Part shown: positions 9,750 through 20,568 of the stretch, one piece after another
Position numbering within the stretch: the stretch's first letter is position 1
Layout of the letters: each line of letters starts with the position of its first letter
NCBI GenBank assembly: GCA_963846885.1
Contig: CAWJXS010000007.1
Span: 1-64,000, forward strand
Length of the DNA: 64,000 nucleotides
From: RPQJ01 sp963846885
GTDB taxonomy: Bacteria > Pseudomonadota > Gammaproteobacteria > Steroidobacterales > Steroidobacteraceae
Reading direction: 5' to 3'
Translations under genes and position numbers: made by a program
The notes under the pieces: generated by a model
What the model was told of the DNA's origin: nothing
Databases searched by the model: none
What the model saw: only the letters and a program-made list of their open reading frames with translations

Positions 9750-11546
9750 TGGCTGCCCTCGCCATAGGCGCGCGCCACTTCCCGCGCCCACCCGCGGCTG
9801 CCGCCAGCGCTGTCTCCCACCCGGCCCAAGTCGTTCAACCACCGCTGCACCGGAATGCTGAACCCGGTCTTGCGCCGGTTGATCAAGGCTTCCGGCAGCG
9901 GCTTGGCCGGCGCCTCGGCCAGCAGCCGCTTGTTCGGAAACTGCGCAAAGGCGCCCAGCGCCGGGCTCACATCGCGCAGCAGCCAGGCATCCACCAGCGG
10001 CGTGCGCAGTTCCACGCTGTGATCCATGCTGGCCCAGTCGCTGTCGCGCAGCAACTGGTTGCGCAGATAGGTCGTCGATTCGATCTGGCCGACCGCCAGA
10101 GCGCCGTCAGTCGGCCAAAGTGCCGCTGCTGCGGTCGACCCAGTTTTCCGGGCAAAAACCATGCAGCGCCTCGGCCGCCAGATCCTGCCCCATCAACGCC
10201 GGCAGTTCGTCCGGGCTGAACACGCTGCGGCGCAGGAACCAGGCGCCGGCCATGCTGCGCGCCCAATCCGGCAGGTAGCGCCAGCGCGCGTTGCCGCTGC
10301 GCGCCGCCTGCAAGTCCATGGCCACGCGCGCCAGCGGCATGGCGCCGGGAATGCGCGATGCCGCGCCCCAGCGCGACACCAGGCGCGGCAGTTGGCGAAA
10401 GCTCTCGTAGCCCTGGAACAACTCGTCGCCGCCCACGCCGGAAACCACGACCTTGAGCCCGAGCTCGGCCACCGCCTTGCTGGCATACCAGGTATTGATG
10501 CCATCCACGCTGGGCTGGTCCATGGCATCCAGAATGCGCGGCAGGTCTTCGCGCGAATTCGTCGCGCGTCACCCGCCGCACATGGTGGGCGATGCCGTAA
10601 TGCGCGGCCAGCGTGGCGGCCAGCGGCGCCTCGTCGTCATGCGTGCCGGCGAATTCGTCATAGGCGATGGTGATGCCCTGCAGGTCGCGCGCGCCGGCCT
10701 CCACCATCAGCCCGGCCAGCGCCCCCGAATCGATGCCGCCCGACAGGAACACGCCGACCGGCACATCCGCCACCAGGTGCGCCGCCACGCTCTCGCGCAG
10801 CGCGGCGCGCGCCAGTTCGCGCACCTGCGGCGCCGGCAGCGCGGCGGCGGGTGCGTCGCGCCAGGCGGCGGCGATGTCCCACCAGCACTCGGGCGTCCCC
10901 ATCCGCCCATCCTCGATCCAGGCGCAATGCCCGGCCGGCAGGGCGCGAATATCGCGATACCAGGTGTGCGGCTCGGCCACGCTGCCGAGCAGCCAGAACC
11001 CCGCCTGCCCCAGCGCGCACGGCGCGCGCGAGACCTTGCCGGTGGCCAGCAAGGCCTTGACCTGCGAAGCCAGCAGCACGCCATCGTCCGTCTGCGCCCA
11101 GTACAGCGGCTTGATGCCGTAGGGGTCGCGCGCGGCAAAGGCGCGCCGCGCCACGCTGTCCCAGATGACCAGGGCGAACATGCCGCGCAGGCGCGGCAAC
11201 ATCGCCGCCCCTTCCTGCGCGAACAGGGCCAGCAACACTTCGGTATCCGAACTGGTGCGGAACAGCAAACCCCTTGGCCGCCAACTCATCCCGCAGCTCC
11301 CGGAAGTTGTAGATTTCGCCGTTGAAGACGATGACGTAGCGCCCGCAGGCCGAGCGCATCGGCTGGTTGGCCCGCGCGTCGAGATCAAGGATCGCCAGGC
11401 GGCGATGGCCCAGCCACACACCGGGTTCCTGCCAGACGCCCTCGGCATCGGGGCCGCGGTTGTGCATGCGGTCGAGGGCGCGCTGGAGTGCCGGCACATC
11501 CGGTTGCCTTGCCGGGTTTAAGGAACTGAGCAATCAATCCACACAC
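9746..11546 (-). CDS. Asparagine synthase (glutamine-hydrolysing)-like amidotransferase (frameshifted)
   Basis: Class II glutamine amidotransferase plus ATP-dependent AsnB domain. In capsule/exosortase loci such proteins are thought to amidate a sugar acid or other precursor rather than aspartate. The true start is the GTG at 11546, which gives the essential N-terminal Cys2 (VCGLIAQF). A one-base slip near 11520 then leads to LNPARQPDVPALQRALDRM and NRGPDAEG. The PPi-loop LSGGIDSGALAGL, YDEFAGTHDDE and VSGVGGDELFQGY are all present. About five indels break the frame; repaired length is near 600. It overlaps the upstream GT4 stop and the downstream GT4 start. Confidence 0.85.
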
Positions 11547-12666
11547 GGGACCATTCCCTTCAACCAGGGGGCCACAGGCCGATCAACACCGTCGGCCTCG
11601 GTGTACTCCAGAATATCCAGCAGATAGCGCGCGCCGGCAGAAGCGCCAAGCGATGTCGCCCATTCAGCCAAGCGCGCCCGTCTGTCGGGTGTCAACTTGC
11701 CCTGCGCAAGTTGGCTTGCCAGTTGATCTCTCAGCCCAGCCCGGTCGTCGACCTTGAACACGCCGCCGCTGCCACTCGCCGATACCGCCCCGGCAACGCC
11801 ACACGCATCGCTGCAGACCACGGGGGTTCCCTGCATCATGGCCTCCGACGCAACGGCCCCCCAGCCGTCGTGGATGCTGGGCAATACCAGGCAATCGGCC
11901 TGCGCCATTGCGGCAGGGACTTCCGCCAGCGGCAACTGACCCAACCAGCGCAAACGTTCGCCAAGCTTGAGCCCCGCGAGATTCCGCAGCCTTGTCTCGT
12001 CTGCCCCTGAGCCCACAATCCACAATTCGAACGCAGGGTCTTCCAGGCCAGCCAGCGCTTCGATCAGCCAGTCAAGACGCTTTCGCGGAATCAACTGGCC
12101 CACAAAGATGAAGCGATACGGCCCAGAGATTTCCCGAGAACCAGCGCTCACCGCCTGTTCGTCCGGCAAAAAGTAAGCGAAGGGAAAAACCCTCTCCGAC
12201 GGCACCCCGCGTGCAACCACCCAATCCGCAGTCCGATGCCCCGTGGCAAGCACCCCTTGCAAGGCCGAAGTATCCCTGCCGAACAAGCGCCGATATTCCA
12301 GGCGCTTCAAAATGCCGACCACGCCACTGTCCCACACCGTCTCCATGACGACCCATTGCCGCAATCCGCGCTCGGCCAGGATTCGTTGCGCCAGGCTGAT
12401 CGATCCGTTCGCCCTGATGCCCTGGCAAATATGGAGCGAGGCAGCCGGGGCTGTCCTCGCACAAGCCTGCCCACGGCAGCGTCACTATCGGCAAACCGGA
12501 GGGCAACCCCGGGCAGGCTGGGCGCCGACCAGCCCTGTTGCATGCGGTCGGCCGACATCGCCATTTCCGCAACGTAGGTCACTTCACACCCCTGCCGCGC
12601 AAGCGCCACCGCCAGCCCCGCCATATGCGGGCTGATGATGCATTGCCAGATCCAGATAGCGCGCAT
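11534..12666 (-). CDS. Glycosyltransferase family 4 (frameshifted)
   Basis: Retaining GT-B glycosyltransferase. The N-terminus (MRAIWIWQCIISPHMAGLAVALARQG) is in one frame, and the C-terminal 276 residues are in another, with VFPFAYFLPDE, YRFIFVGQLIPRKRLDWLIEAL, LWIVGSGADETRLR and the EGWG-like SIHDGWGAVASEAMMQGTPVV. Indels lie between about 12310 and 12500. It starts 3 bases after the Wzy-like gene and its stop overlaps the asnB-like GTG start. Confidence 0.78.
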
Positions 12667-12669
12667 CGT

Positions 12670-14020
12670 TTAGCCCGCCACCGACTTTGGCGGGGACGTG
12701 GCCGCCCAGGCAATCAGGATCAGCGGCAGCAAACCGAGCCCTCCCGGTGAAAAGAAGGTGGACTCGCCGAAATTCAGCAGTATCGCGGTAAACACCACCG
12801 CAAGCCCGGAAACGCTGGAACGACTTGCACGAACCACGACCATCCACAACCAGCCGAAGACAGCCGCCGCACCGAATATCCCCAACTCCTCGACAACCGC
12901 AACGGGCATGACGCCCTTTTCGATTGCCGCGCCCGTGGGCAGCCCCAGGAACGGGTCACGGTCAACAATCATTCCCTCCGGCCAACTCGCGATACCGAAA
13001 CCGATCCCCGTCATCGGGTTCGCCTCGATGTTTTCAAACATGGCGTCGATCAGGGCACCGCGAGATTTTTCATAGGCGTCGCCCAGGCTGGAGGTTTCCT
13101 GCCCGCGCTTCGCAAAGTATTCCCCGAGGCGATCGGTCAGCTGCGAACTGGCCAGGAAGGCCGCCACGATGGCCATGCCGACAGCCATATGAACGCGCCG
13201 GCTCATTAAGCCCGGCAGCATCACTCTTGGGCTCATGCCAGACAACATCGGAACGGTTAACGCAGCGACACCCAGCCCAACCACCATCGCAACCCCAGCC
13301 GTACGAGCCTGAGACATAACCACCAGTACAAGACAGGCTCCAACCAGCACCACAGTCAACCACGACGGCTGCCGGTCACCCAGCATGCGAGCTCCAGCCC
13401 AAGCGCCGAGCAAGGCCATGGTTGGACCAAAACCTTGAGGGTGATTCAGGATGCCCTGAAAACCTGTTCCATTACGCAGATAACCCAGCGGCATTACCAA
13501 TAGCGGTAGGCTAAAAACCATCACAGCAACTAGACCAACAAAGATTTGTGTCTTGACCCCAGAACGCTCTTCAAGACTCAACCCACCGGACAAGCAAGGT
13601 CGCCATGACAACAATCCAGGAAAGCGCTTTCAAGCTCGACACGTCCGCAAGCGGACTGAATACAAGCGAATGCCAAAGAAATAACAAGCCTAGCAGCAGA
13701 GTGGCCGTAGTCATGCGGCTCACTCGAACTGGCTCTCCAAAGCGAAAGCTGCGGAACAATACCGAAGCTGCGGCAGCGAAGATCACAGCATAACGACCGA
13801 CAGATGCCAGACGGCGGCGATTCCGGGACTCAACATACTGAATAGCCACGACAACCCCAGTGCTTGAATTGCTTCAGCACGCCCGCGAAGGGCATAGACA
13901 GCAACCAAGAAGTAGCTTCCATTCGCCGTCGGCGTTAGGGGCGATCCGCAGTGAAAATGCCAACATCACGAGCAATGCGCTTATCGTTAACGACGAAAAA
14001 AATCTTGAACTCAACCTCAA
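12670..14020 (-). CDS. O-antigen polymerase/ligase-like membrane protein (frameshifted)
   Basis: Polytopic membrane protein of the O-antigen polymerase/ligase superfamily, probably the Wzy of this Wzx/Wzy locus. The long C-terminal part shows repeated hydrophobic spans, a large periplasmic loop with GILNHPQGFGPTMALLGAW, then ANPMTGIGFGIASWPEG and LNFGESTFFSPGGLGL. The 5' part, read through indels near 13600, 13800 and 13940, includes LTPTANGSYFLVAVYALRGR and RYAVIFAAAASVLF. The start is uncertain; a TTG near 14020 is proposed from the open hydrophobic stretch. It sits 12 bases after an intact GT2 gene. Confidence 0.7.
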
Positions 14021-14032
14021 CTGCCAGAGCGC

Positions 14033-15001
14033 TTAAAAAATTGATGCAACTTCTTCGGCATTCTGGTTTCCGTCACGCACGAACCCATTGGAAATTAACT
14101 CGAAACCACCACCAAGAAGCTCTGCCCAAGCAGCACGTTTGTCATGCTCAGCAAGTGCTGACACCAAAGCGGTCTTGATATGAGCCATGGCTTTTGGATA
14201 GAGAGGGTGATCCGAAAACTCCGTCAACAGCTGAAGATGCTGTCGCAAGAGCAATGGCATGACGGTTCGCGACTGACTAGCAAAGAGCATCCGATAAGCA
14301 ATCACAGGTGATCCCGCCCATTGAATCCAGGAATATCCAAGCCGTGTAAGCCTAAGGAAGATTTCGATCTCAGCGCGATAGTTTTCGCTGATGCATTCCA
14401 TTTTTCTCAACGCACTGGCGCGATACATGGAAGCCACGGATGAGACTTTGGCACGGTATAAAAAAAGATCGTCAAAGTTTAATTCTAGCTCTTGTCCTGT
14501 GACCTGCATAAGGGTGCCCTTACTGCGACCATCTTCAGTAATAAAAGCCACATTCCCTGAAACAAATGCTGCATTTTTATGCCGCGCCAACACACCAATC
14601 TGTCCTGAGATACGGCTTGGCAAGCTCTCGTCGTCAGAAGCATGAAAAACCACATATTCGCCTTTTGCTTCTCGGATCCCCATATTTATTACGGAAACCA
14701 GCCCACCGTTAAACCCTTCATATCGACGAAACGTATATCTTTCTTGTAAGATAAGAAAATCACCGGAACCGTCGGTGGATCCATCATCGATCACAAGCAA
14801 TTCGATAGGACTGTAATCTTGGGAAACAATACTTTGAAGCGTCTTCTCAATGTAGTTACGGTGGTTATAGCTCGCAACAACTACGGAAACTAATGGCTTA
14901 ACCATATTAGTCGCGCGACCCCTGTTTATCTTGCCAAGAATCCGCCGGCTCAACCCAGCCAGATAACCACGAGATCCAGTTGCCCCCGATTTAATCGCCA
15001 A
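14033..15001 (-). CDS. Glycosyltransferase family 2
   Basis: Inverting GT-A glycosyltransferase, 322 residues, frame intact. Motifs: VSVVVASYNHRNYIEKTLQS, ELLVIDDGSTDGSGD, GFNGGLVSVINMGI and FHASDDESLPSR (DxD-type metal/donor site). The preceding 32 residues are basic and may be a linker; an alternative Met at residue 33 (MVKPLVSVVVAS) would give a more usual start. The segment is visibly richer in A+T than the surrounding locus, suggesting separate acquisition of this specificity-determining part. It overlaps the wzx stop by about 10 bases. Confidence 0.85.
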   Translation of the reverse strand: MAIKSGATGSRGYLAGLSRRILGKINRGRATNMVKPLVSVVVASYNHRNYIEKTLQSIVSQDYSPIELLVIDDGSTDGSGDFLILQERYTFRRYEGFNGGLVSVINMGIREAKGEYVVFHASDDESLPSRISGQIGVLARHKNAAFVSGNVAFITEDGRSKGTLMQVTGQELELNFDDLFLYRAKVSSVASMYRASALRKMECISENYRAEIEIFLRLTRLGYSWIQWAGSPVIAYRMLFASQSRTVMPLLLRQHLQLLTEFSDHPLYPKAMAHIKTALVSALAEHDKRAAWAELLGGGFELISNGFVRDGNQNAEEVASIF

Positions 15002-16430
15002 TCAGTTCAGATGCAAAAGCCTCATATGACACGCTTATTACTAAGCTGATTGCCACGCCGGTGAATGGAAACAGTCTCTCGGTAATCATGACCAGTAGCG
15101 CCGAAAGCATCAGTATGCAAATTTGATTCCTAACCGCTGGAATCCATCTGAACTGTGTCCTCCATCTGGCCAAAAAATACACCACCGGCAGATAAACCAC
15201 ATACATCCCACAAAAGCCACCCCGGTACCCGCAACTCCCATCACCGGCAGCACAGCCAGGTCAGCAACACGAAAACGCCCACGCCAGCGACTCGGTCAGC
15301 ATGAAGGTCCGCCCATCACCGGCCGCCAGAATGATGAATCCCAGCGGCCAACTGGCCACCTTCAGCACGTCGCCCAGCATCTGCCAGCGCAGCACGTCGA
15401 CGGCTGGCCGAAAGCGGCTGGAATAGAGCAACTGGATCACCCAGGGCGCCAGACCGAGCATGGCCAGGAAGACCGGGCCGGCCAGCAGCAGCGCCACTTC
15501 GGTTTGCTCGTTCACCAGCCGGTTCACGGTGGCGTGGTCGTGAATGGCGGCGGTCAGCCGCGGGTAGTAGTCGGTGCCCATGGCGGTCAGCACAAAACCG
15601 ATGTAGGTCATGGAAATAGCCCACGCCGCCTGGAAGTAGCCCAGCGCATTCGGCGCCCAGTTCGCGCTGCACCAGCGTGCGCACCAGCAGCTGCCCGACG
15701 CGTCACCGCCAGCCCAGCGACCATGAAAGCGGCGCCCAGCTTGGCCAGAGTTCGCCACTGCCGCGCCAGCCTGGCAAGGGCGTCGGCGGCGCCTAATCCT
15801 GGGCAGGCGCGCCACATACCAGTGCCCGAGCAGAAAGCCGGCCAGCGGGCCCGACCAGCACAAACGCCATCAAACCTGCGCGCCCCCACAGCCAGCAGCA
15901 CGCCGACGCCCAGCACGGTGTGACAGCACGCGCCGACAACACACTCACCCGGGCCAGATCGCCGATCCGGCGCATGCCATTCAGCAACGCGCCTTGCGAG
16001 CCGCAGCCACCGTCAACGCCACGCCGAGAGCCAGCCAGCCCACGTCACGGCCCAGCGCCGGCATCGCCCAGCACTTGCGCCGCCAGCACGTCGCGCAGCG
16101 CCCAGAACGCCAGCGCCCGCCGAGAAGGCCAGCACCAGCGTGCCCCAGAACAGCGCCCGCCGCGCGGCAGCGATGGCATGCATCCTCGTCGCCCCGCCGC
16201 CTCGGCAATCTGCCGCGTGCCGCACGTTGCAAAGCCCAGGCCCGCCAGGCCGAAGCCGTGCCCATCAGGCTGTGCAGCAGGCCGATCAGCCCGACGCCGG
16301 CCGGCCCCAGCAGCACAGCCGCCGACCTTGATGCGCAGCAGGCCGATCAGGATATTGATGACCGACGCGCCGCCGATGATCGACGACGAGCGCAGGATCT
16401 GGCCGGTAGGAGTTGCCTGTCGTTGCTCAT
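14991..16430 (-). CDS. wzx: O-unit flippase, Wzx/polysaccharide biosynthesis family (frameshifted)
   Basis: MATE/PST-type flippase that moves undecaprenyl-PP-linked oligosaccharide across the inner membrane. Start at ATG 16430 (MSNDRQLL), followed after an indel by a first span with INILIGLLR and LLGPAGVGLIGLLHSLMG, typical for Wzx. The middle has FQAAWAISMTYIGFVLTAMG and YYPRLTAAI; the C-terminal membrane spans end at 14991 in more AT-rich DNA. At least five indels are needed (near 16330, 16230, 15920, 15670 and 15250). Repaired length is about 480 residues, normal for the family. It follows the DegT-like fragment by 8 bases. Confidence 0.78.
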
Positions 16431-16438
16431 GCCGGCGT

Positions 16439-17240
16439 CAGACCGCGCTTCGATGCGCCGCGATCACGGCGGCGACTGCTCCGTCATCGCAGGTGCGGCC
16501 CCATCGGCAGGCTCAACACCTGCGTCCGCCATCCGCTCGGCAGCGGGAACGCGCCTGCCGCGAACCCGCCGTGCGCATAGGCCTGCTGCAGGTGCGGCGG
16601 GATCGGGTAATGGATCAGCGTGCCGATGCCGGCATCGGCCAAGTGCTGCTGCAAGGCATCGCGCTGCGGGTGCCGGACCACGAACAGGTGCCAGACGGGT
16701 TCGGCCCACTCGGGCACATGCGGCAAGGATGAGGCCGCATCCGGCCAGGCCCTGCAGGTAGCGCTCCGCGATGGCGCGGCGGCGGGCATTCCATTCGTCC
16801 AGGTGCCCCAGCTTCACGCGCAGCACCGCGGCCTGCAGCGGGTCCAGGCGGCTGTTGTAGCCCTGCACCTCGTTGACGTACTTCACCCGCGAGCCGTAGT
16901 TGCGCAGCACGCGGATGCGGTCGGCCAGTTCCGCGTCATTGGTGGTCACGGCGCCGGCGTCGCCCAAGGCGCCGAGGTTCTTGCCGGGATAGAAGCTCCA
17001 GGCCACGGCGTCGCCATGCGCACCGATGCGCCGGCCCTTGTAGCGCGCGCCGTGCGCCTGCGCGCCGTCTTCCAGCACGCGCAGCCCGTGCTTGCGGGCG
17101 ATCGCCAGGATCGGGTCCAGGTCGGCCGGCTGGCCGTACAGGTGCACCGGCAGGATGACCTTGGTGCGCGGGGTGATGGCCGCTTCGATCAGCGCGGGTC
17201 GATGTTGTAGGTGCGCTCATCCGGCTCCAATTGCGAGGCG
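16439..17240 (-). pseudogene. DegT/DnrJ/EryC1 aminotransferase, N-terminally truncated
   Basis: PLP-dependent sugar aminotransferase family. The readable part begins at LEPDERTYNIDPRLIEAAITP, equivalent to about residue 110 of a normal member, and has VILPVHLYGQPAD, LEDGAQAHGA, the lysine segment SFYPGKNLGALGDAGA (PLP Lys) and NYGSRVKY. After indels near 16740 it continues with AEPVWHLFVVRHP, IGTLIHYPIPPHLQQAY and LSLPMGPHL, ending near 16439. The first third is absent: upstream bases encode the middle of a PLP decarboxylase in the same orientation. Either a real deletion or an assembly join occurred near 17240. Confidence 0.75.
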
Positions 17241-17244
17241 TGCC

Positions 17245-17922
17245 GATTTCTGCTGCGAATCGGAAATGATCTCAGGCCGAAGGTTCTGCGAGCCGCTGTA
17301 GATGTGGAAACCCCAGAACTGAAGTGGCAGGGTGCCCAAGTGCCTGCAGCATCTGCGGGACGCGCTCGGCGTCCACGCCGAACTGCTTCGGTCCGCCGGC
17401 CATCTTCATGCCCGATGTCTTCAGTTCGAAGTCCGGGATTGACGCGGACCGCAACTTTCGGTCGCGTACCGGTGCGCTGCGCGATGTCGGCAATGCGCCG
17501 CATCTCCAGCTCGGATTCCATGTTGATGACGATGCCTGCCGCGACTGCTCGCTCGAGTTCGGCTGGCGTTTTGCCCGGGTCCGGCGAAGCTGACAAGTTC
17601 GGGTCGCATGCCGGCAGCCAGCGCCACGTCCATCTCGCCGGCGGAGGCGACGTCGATGCCGTCCACGATGCCAGCGAAGTGCTTCACCACCGCCGGCATC
17701 GGGTTGGCTTTCATCGCGTAGTGGATTTCGACGTCCCTCGGCAGGGCCGCGCGCAGTTCCTGCACCTTGCGCGTCATGACTGCCGCGGTCGTAGACATAG
17801 AACGGCGTGCGGCCACCTCGGCGGCGACATCCGAAATCTTGCGACCACCAATGACAAGTTCGCCGTCCTGCGACGTGAAATACGGATGTGGCGGCGTGCT
17901 GGGCAAAAGCGTCGAGAGTCAT
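17245..17922 (-). pseudogene. Exosortase A-associated PLP decarboxylase, C-terminally truncated
   Basis: Alanine-racemase-fold (group IV) decarboxylase of the type seen in exosortase A/EPS loci. From ATG 17922, through several indels, one reads HPYFTSQDGELVIGG, TPFYVYDR, the PLP lysine in IHYAMKANPMPAVVKHFAG, GIDVASAGEMDVAL, INMESELEMRRI and FWGFHIYSGSQNL. Homology stops at about SDSQQKSARLA, roughly residue 225 of an expected 400, where DegT sequence begins. It lies 9 bases after the GNAT gene. The missing second half would carry the substrate and dimer residues, so the fragment should be inactive if the join is real. Confidence 0.78.
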
Positions 17923-17931
17923 GTGGAGCAA

Positions 17932-18663
17932 TCACAATTCATGGTGCTGCGGAGTCAACATCGACTCTGAGGCCAAGCGCGAAACATCAAGCTCGGTGCG
18001 CTGCCGGAATGGGTCGACAGATGCACCTACGGTGGCTGTCGAGAATAGCGCGAGCTGAACGGGTCCGAGACACAGGAATGTCGCCCAGCCGATGACCCGC
18101 GCGCCGAGGCGCTCATGGGCTCGGCGCGAGGCCCGTTGTATGCGTTGATGCGGCTTAGCGAAGCGCGGATTCCGCATTCGCGCAGGATTCCGTTGCAGCT
18201 GTCCCAGAGGCGCGTGAATACGGGCTGAGCTCGCCATTCCGGGAATACAAAGATGTCGAAGTCCCAGGCGCATCGATCCTCCGGAGCCAAGCGGAAAAGG
18301 CACCTGACTTCGTCCTCAGGGTAGTCATTCAGCGTGAACCACTGAAACCCGACGACTGCATCAGACTTGCGTGCCACGAGGCACCGTCCGCCGTTCGCGA
18401 GACGCGACTTCAAAACGTGCGGGCGGTCGATCGGCCGGTATCGCGAGCACTTCGGCCCGGTCCGCTTCGTGAACCAGGATCTGCCGGCCGCGGCGAGGCG
18501 GAGTCAGCGTCTGCAGCAGGCACCGGCTGCAGCGGTGATGTAGTACTTGACCAGCTCGCGCGCGCCCAAAGGTCATCGCCGAGCAGCATTCGCGACGCGA
18601 GCGTACATGCACGCGTTAAGCGTGCCGATGTCGTCGGATAGCCGTCCGCATCCGTTCGAGCAT
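17932..18663 (-). CDS. Exosortase-associated GNAT-family acetyltransferase (frameshifted)
   Basis: GNAT-fold protein of a type found beside the exosortase-A acyl-CoA ligase; its substrate is not known. Fragments in three frames join: LVKYYITAAxQPVPA, TPPRRGRQILVHEADRAEVL, GGRCLVARKSDAVVGFQWFTL, EDEVRCLFRLAPEDRCAWDFDIFV, then SRINAYN and RRAHERLGARVIGWATFLCLGP (acetyl-CoA-binding helix region). At least five indels. The proposed ATG 18663 overlaps the presumed ligase stop as TGATG, but the exact 5' end is uncertain. Confidence 0.65.
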
Positions 18664-20299
18664 CAGTGCGTCGCTGAGCCTTTGAATTGCGTCGCGATAG
18701 GTGCGTGGCCAGCAGGGGACGGTCGAACTTGCCGTTGGGATTGCGAGGCAATTCGGGCAGCCAGGCGATGTGGTGGGGGACCATGAAGTTGGGGAGGTTG
18801 GATTTCAGGTAAGAGAGAAGACCGGAACTCGGATCCGAGCCCTCACCCCGGCCCTCTCCCGCTGAAGTGGGAGAGGGAGTGCAGGAGGAGAGACCACCAG
18901 GACGATGGCTTGGCCCAGGTCGGGGTGCGGGCGCGGCGACGGCGACGGCATCGCCGACCAGTCCGGAGGCGTACGCTACTTCTTCTACCTCGGTGGGGCT
19001 CACCCGGTAGCCCGAGGTCTTGATCATCTCGTCCTTGCGGCCGATGAAGTACAGGAACCCGTCCTTGTCCTTCCTGACGGTATCGCCGGACCACACGGCC
19101 ATCTCCGTCAGCGGCAGCTCCGCCGGGCTGGCCGGGGGCGGGCTTGAACCGCTCCGCGGTCTTGGCGGGATCGTTCCAGTAGCCCAGCGCCACCAGCGAG
19201 CCGCGCTGCACGAGTTCGCCGGGCTCCTCGGGGTCGCAGGGCGTGCCGTCCGGGCGCACCACCATGACCTCGGTATTCGGGATGGCCTTGCCCATCGACT
19301 CCGGCCGGCGATCGACCTCTTCGGGCGGCAGGTAGGTGGCGCGGAAGGCCTCGGTCAGGCCGTACATCAGGTACGGCTTGGTCTTGGGCCACGCGGCTCG
19401 CAGCTTGGCGAGCGTAGCGGTCGGCATGGCGCCGCCCGAGTTGGTGAAATAGCGCAGGTGGTCGGTGACGGTCGGCCGGCCATTCCAGTTCCGCCAGCTG
19501 GATCCACACGGGCGGCACGGCGGCCAGGCCGGTGATGCGTTCGTTCGACGACCAGGTTCAGCACGTCGCGTGGGAACAGGTAATCCATCAGCACGACGCT
19601 GGCGCCCACGTGGAAGGCGGTCGAGAGCTGGCTGAAGCCATAGTCGAAGCTGAGCGGCAGTACGGCCAGCAGGCGGTCGTCGGCGCGGTTCTCGAGGTAC
19701 TGCGCGACGCTCTTGGCGCCCGTCACCATGTTCTTGTGCGAGAGCACGACGCCCTTCGGCTTGCCGGTGCTGCCCGAGGTGTAGAGGATCGCCGCCATGT
19801 CGGTGTCGATGACGCGGTGGGTCGGCGTTGCCGCTGCCCGATGCGAGGAAATGCGTCCCAGCCGATGGTCGGTCTTGCCGGTCGGGGGCTCGTCCGGCAG
19901 GGCCGTCGACGATCGACCAGCAGGCGCAGGTCCGGGCACTGGGCCAGCTCGTCGGCCAGTTCGGTCAGGCGCTGGGCCGTGGTGACCAGCACGCGCACGG
20001 CGCAGTCGCGCAGGATGTGGCCCACCTGGGGCGGCTTCAGCAAGGGGTTGACCGGCACGAAGACGCCCCCGGCCATGGGTCGCGCCGAAAATCGTGGCGA
20101 CCGTCTCCGGGCGCTTGGGCAGGTACACGGCCACCCGCTCCTGGCGTTGCAGGCCGGCGGAGATCAAACCGCCGGCGAATCCCGAGATTACGGCGTGCAG
20201 CTGCTCATAGCTGGACTCGATCTTCTTGAACTTCAGGGCCGTCGCGGCAGGTGTGCGGGACGCGCTGTGGGCGACCAGGTCGTGGAGTAGGGCAGTCAT
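18663..20299 (-). CDS. Acyl-CoA ligase (AMP-forming), exosortase A system-associated (frameshifted)
   Basis: Adenylate-forming enzyme of the ANL superfamily. N-terminal MTALLHDLVAHSASRTPAATAL; A3 P-loop AILYTSGSTGKPKGVVLSHKN; LPLSFDYGFSQLSTAFHVGA; YLMYGLTEAFRATYLPPEE (A5); FIGRKDEMIKTSGYRVSPTEVEEV (A8); PRNPNGKFDRPLL (A10 lysine). About six indels break the frame. A dispersed palindromic repeat (18839-18880) lies inside the C-terminal subdomain, between AVAVAAPAP and LLSYLKSNLPNFMVPHHIAWLP, adding about 20 residues where homologues have a short linker. First gene of the long minus-strand operon; upstream is an AT-rich divergent region. Confidence 0.82.
18839..18880. repeat. REP-like palindrome inside the acyl-CoA ligase gene
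   Basis: One copy of the window's palindrome family: CCCTCACCCCGGCCCTCTCCC, short loop, GGGAGAGGG. Here it lies within coding sequence and is read through as part of the ligase in the current frame. Confidence 0.85.
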
Positions 20300-20427
20300 G
20301 CGCGGTTCGATGCCTTCGGGCAGTTCTTCTCGGCAGGGGAGAATACGTCATGCAGATGCCAGAACGCGTGACGCAGTCCCGGTCCGGCGATGTCGGAGAG
20401 TCTTACATACCGGGCGGCGATAACATG

Positions 20428-20463
20428 TTAAATCAATCACAACTGCTTGATTGGATTGATTAA
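20428..20463. promoter_or_regulatory. AT-rich inverted repeat in divergent intergenic region
   Basis: Arms TTAAATCAATC and GATTGATTAA are near-perfect inverted repeats separated by 15 bases, in the 270-base AT-rich gap between the ligase operon (minus) and the Tat-protein operon (plus). It could be a regulator binding site or a shared hairpin; no T-run follows on either strand. Confidence 0.4.
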
Positions 20464-20471
20464 GCTGCCGC

Positions 20472-20487
20472 AGGTGCGACTCTTGCA
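20472..20487 (+). promoter_or_regulatory. Putative sigma-54 (-24/-12) promoter
   Basis: AGGTGCGACTCTTGCA keeps the invariant GG and GC dinucleotides with 10 bases between them and the TTGCA -12 half. The -24 half is degenerate (GGTGC for GGCAC). It is 82 bases upstream of the Tat-protein ATG. Confidence 0.45.
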
Positions 20488-20568
20488 TGTTAGTGTTAAG
20501 GCTGCCATCTTTGGATGGCGAATTGGGTCCACGTTTATTCTGACTAGAAGTACAGGGGCGTAACGAAT

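Noticed and set aside
20251..20463. Small plus-strand open frame of 70 codons before the Tat-protein gene
   Set aside because: Overlaps the ligase start region, has no ribosome binding site or known domain, and runs through the AT-rich regulatory gap.
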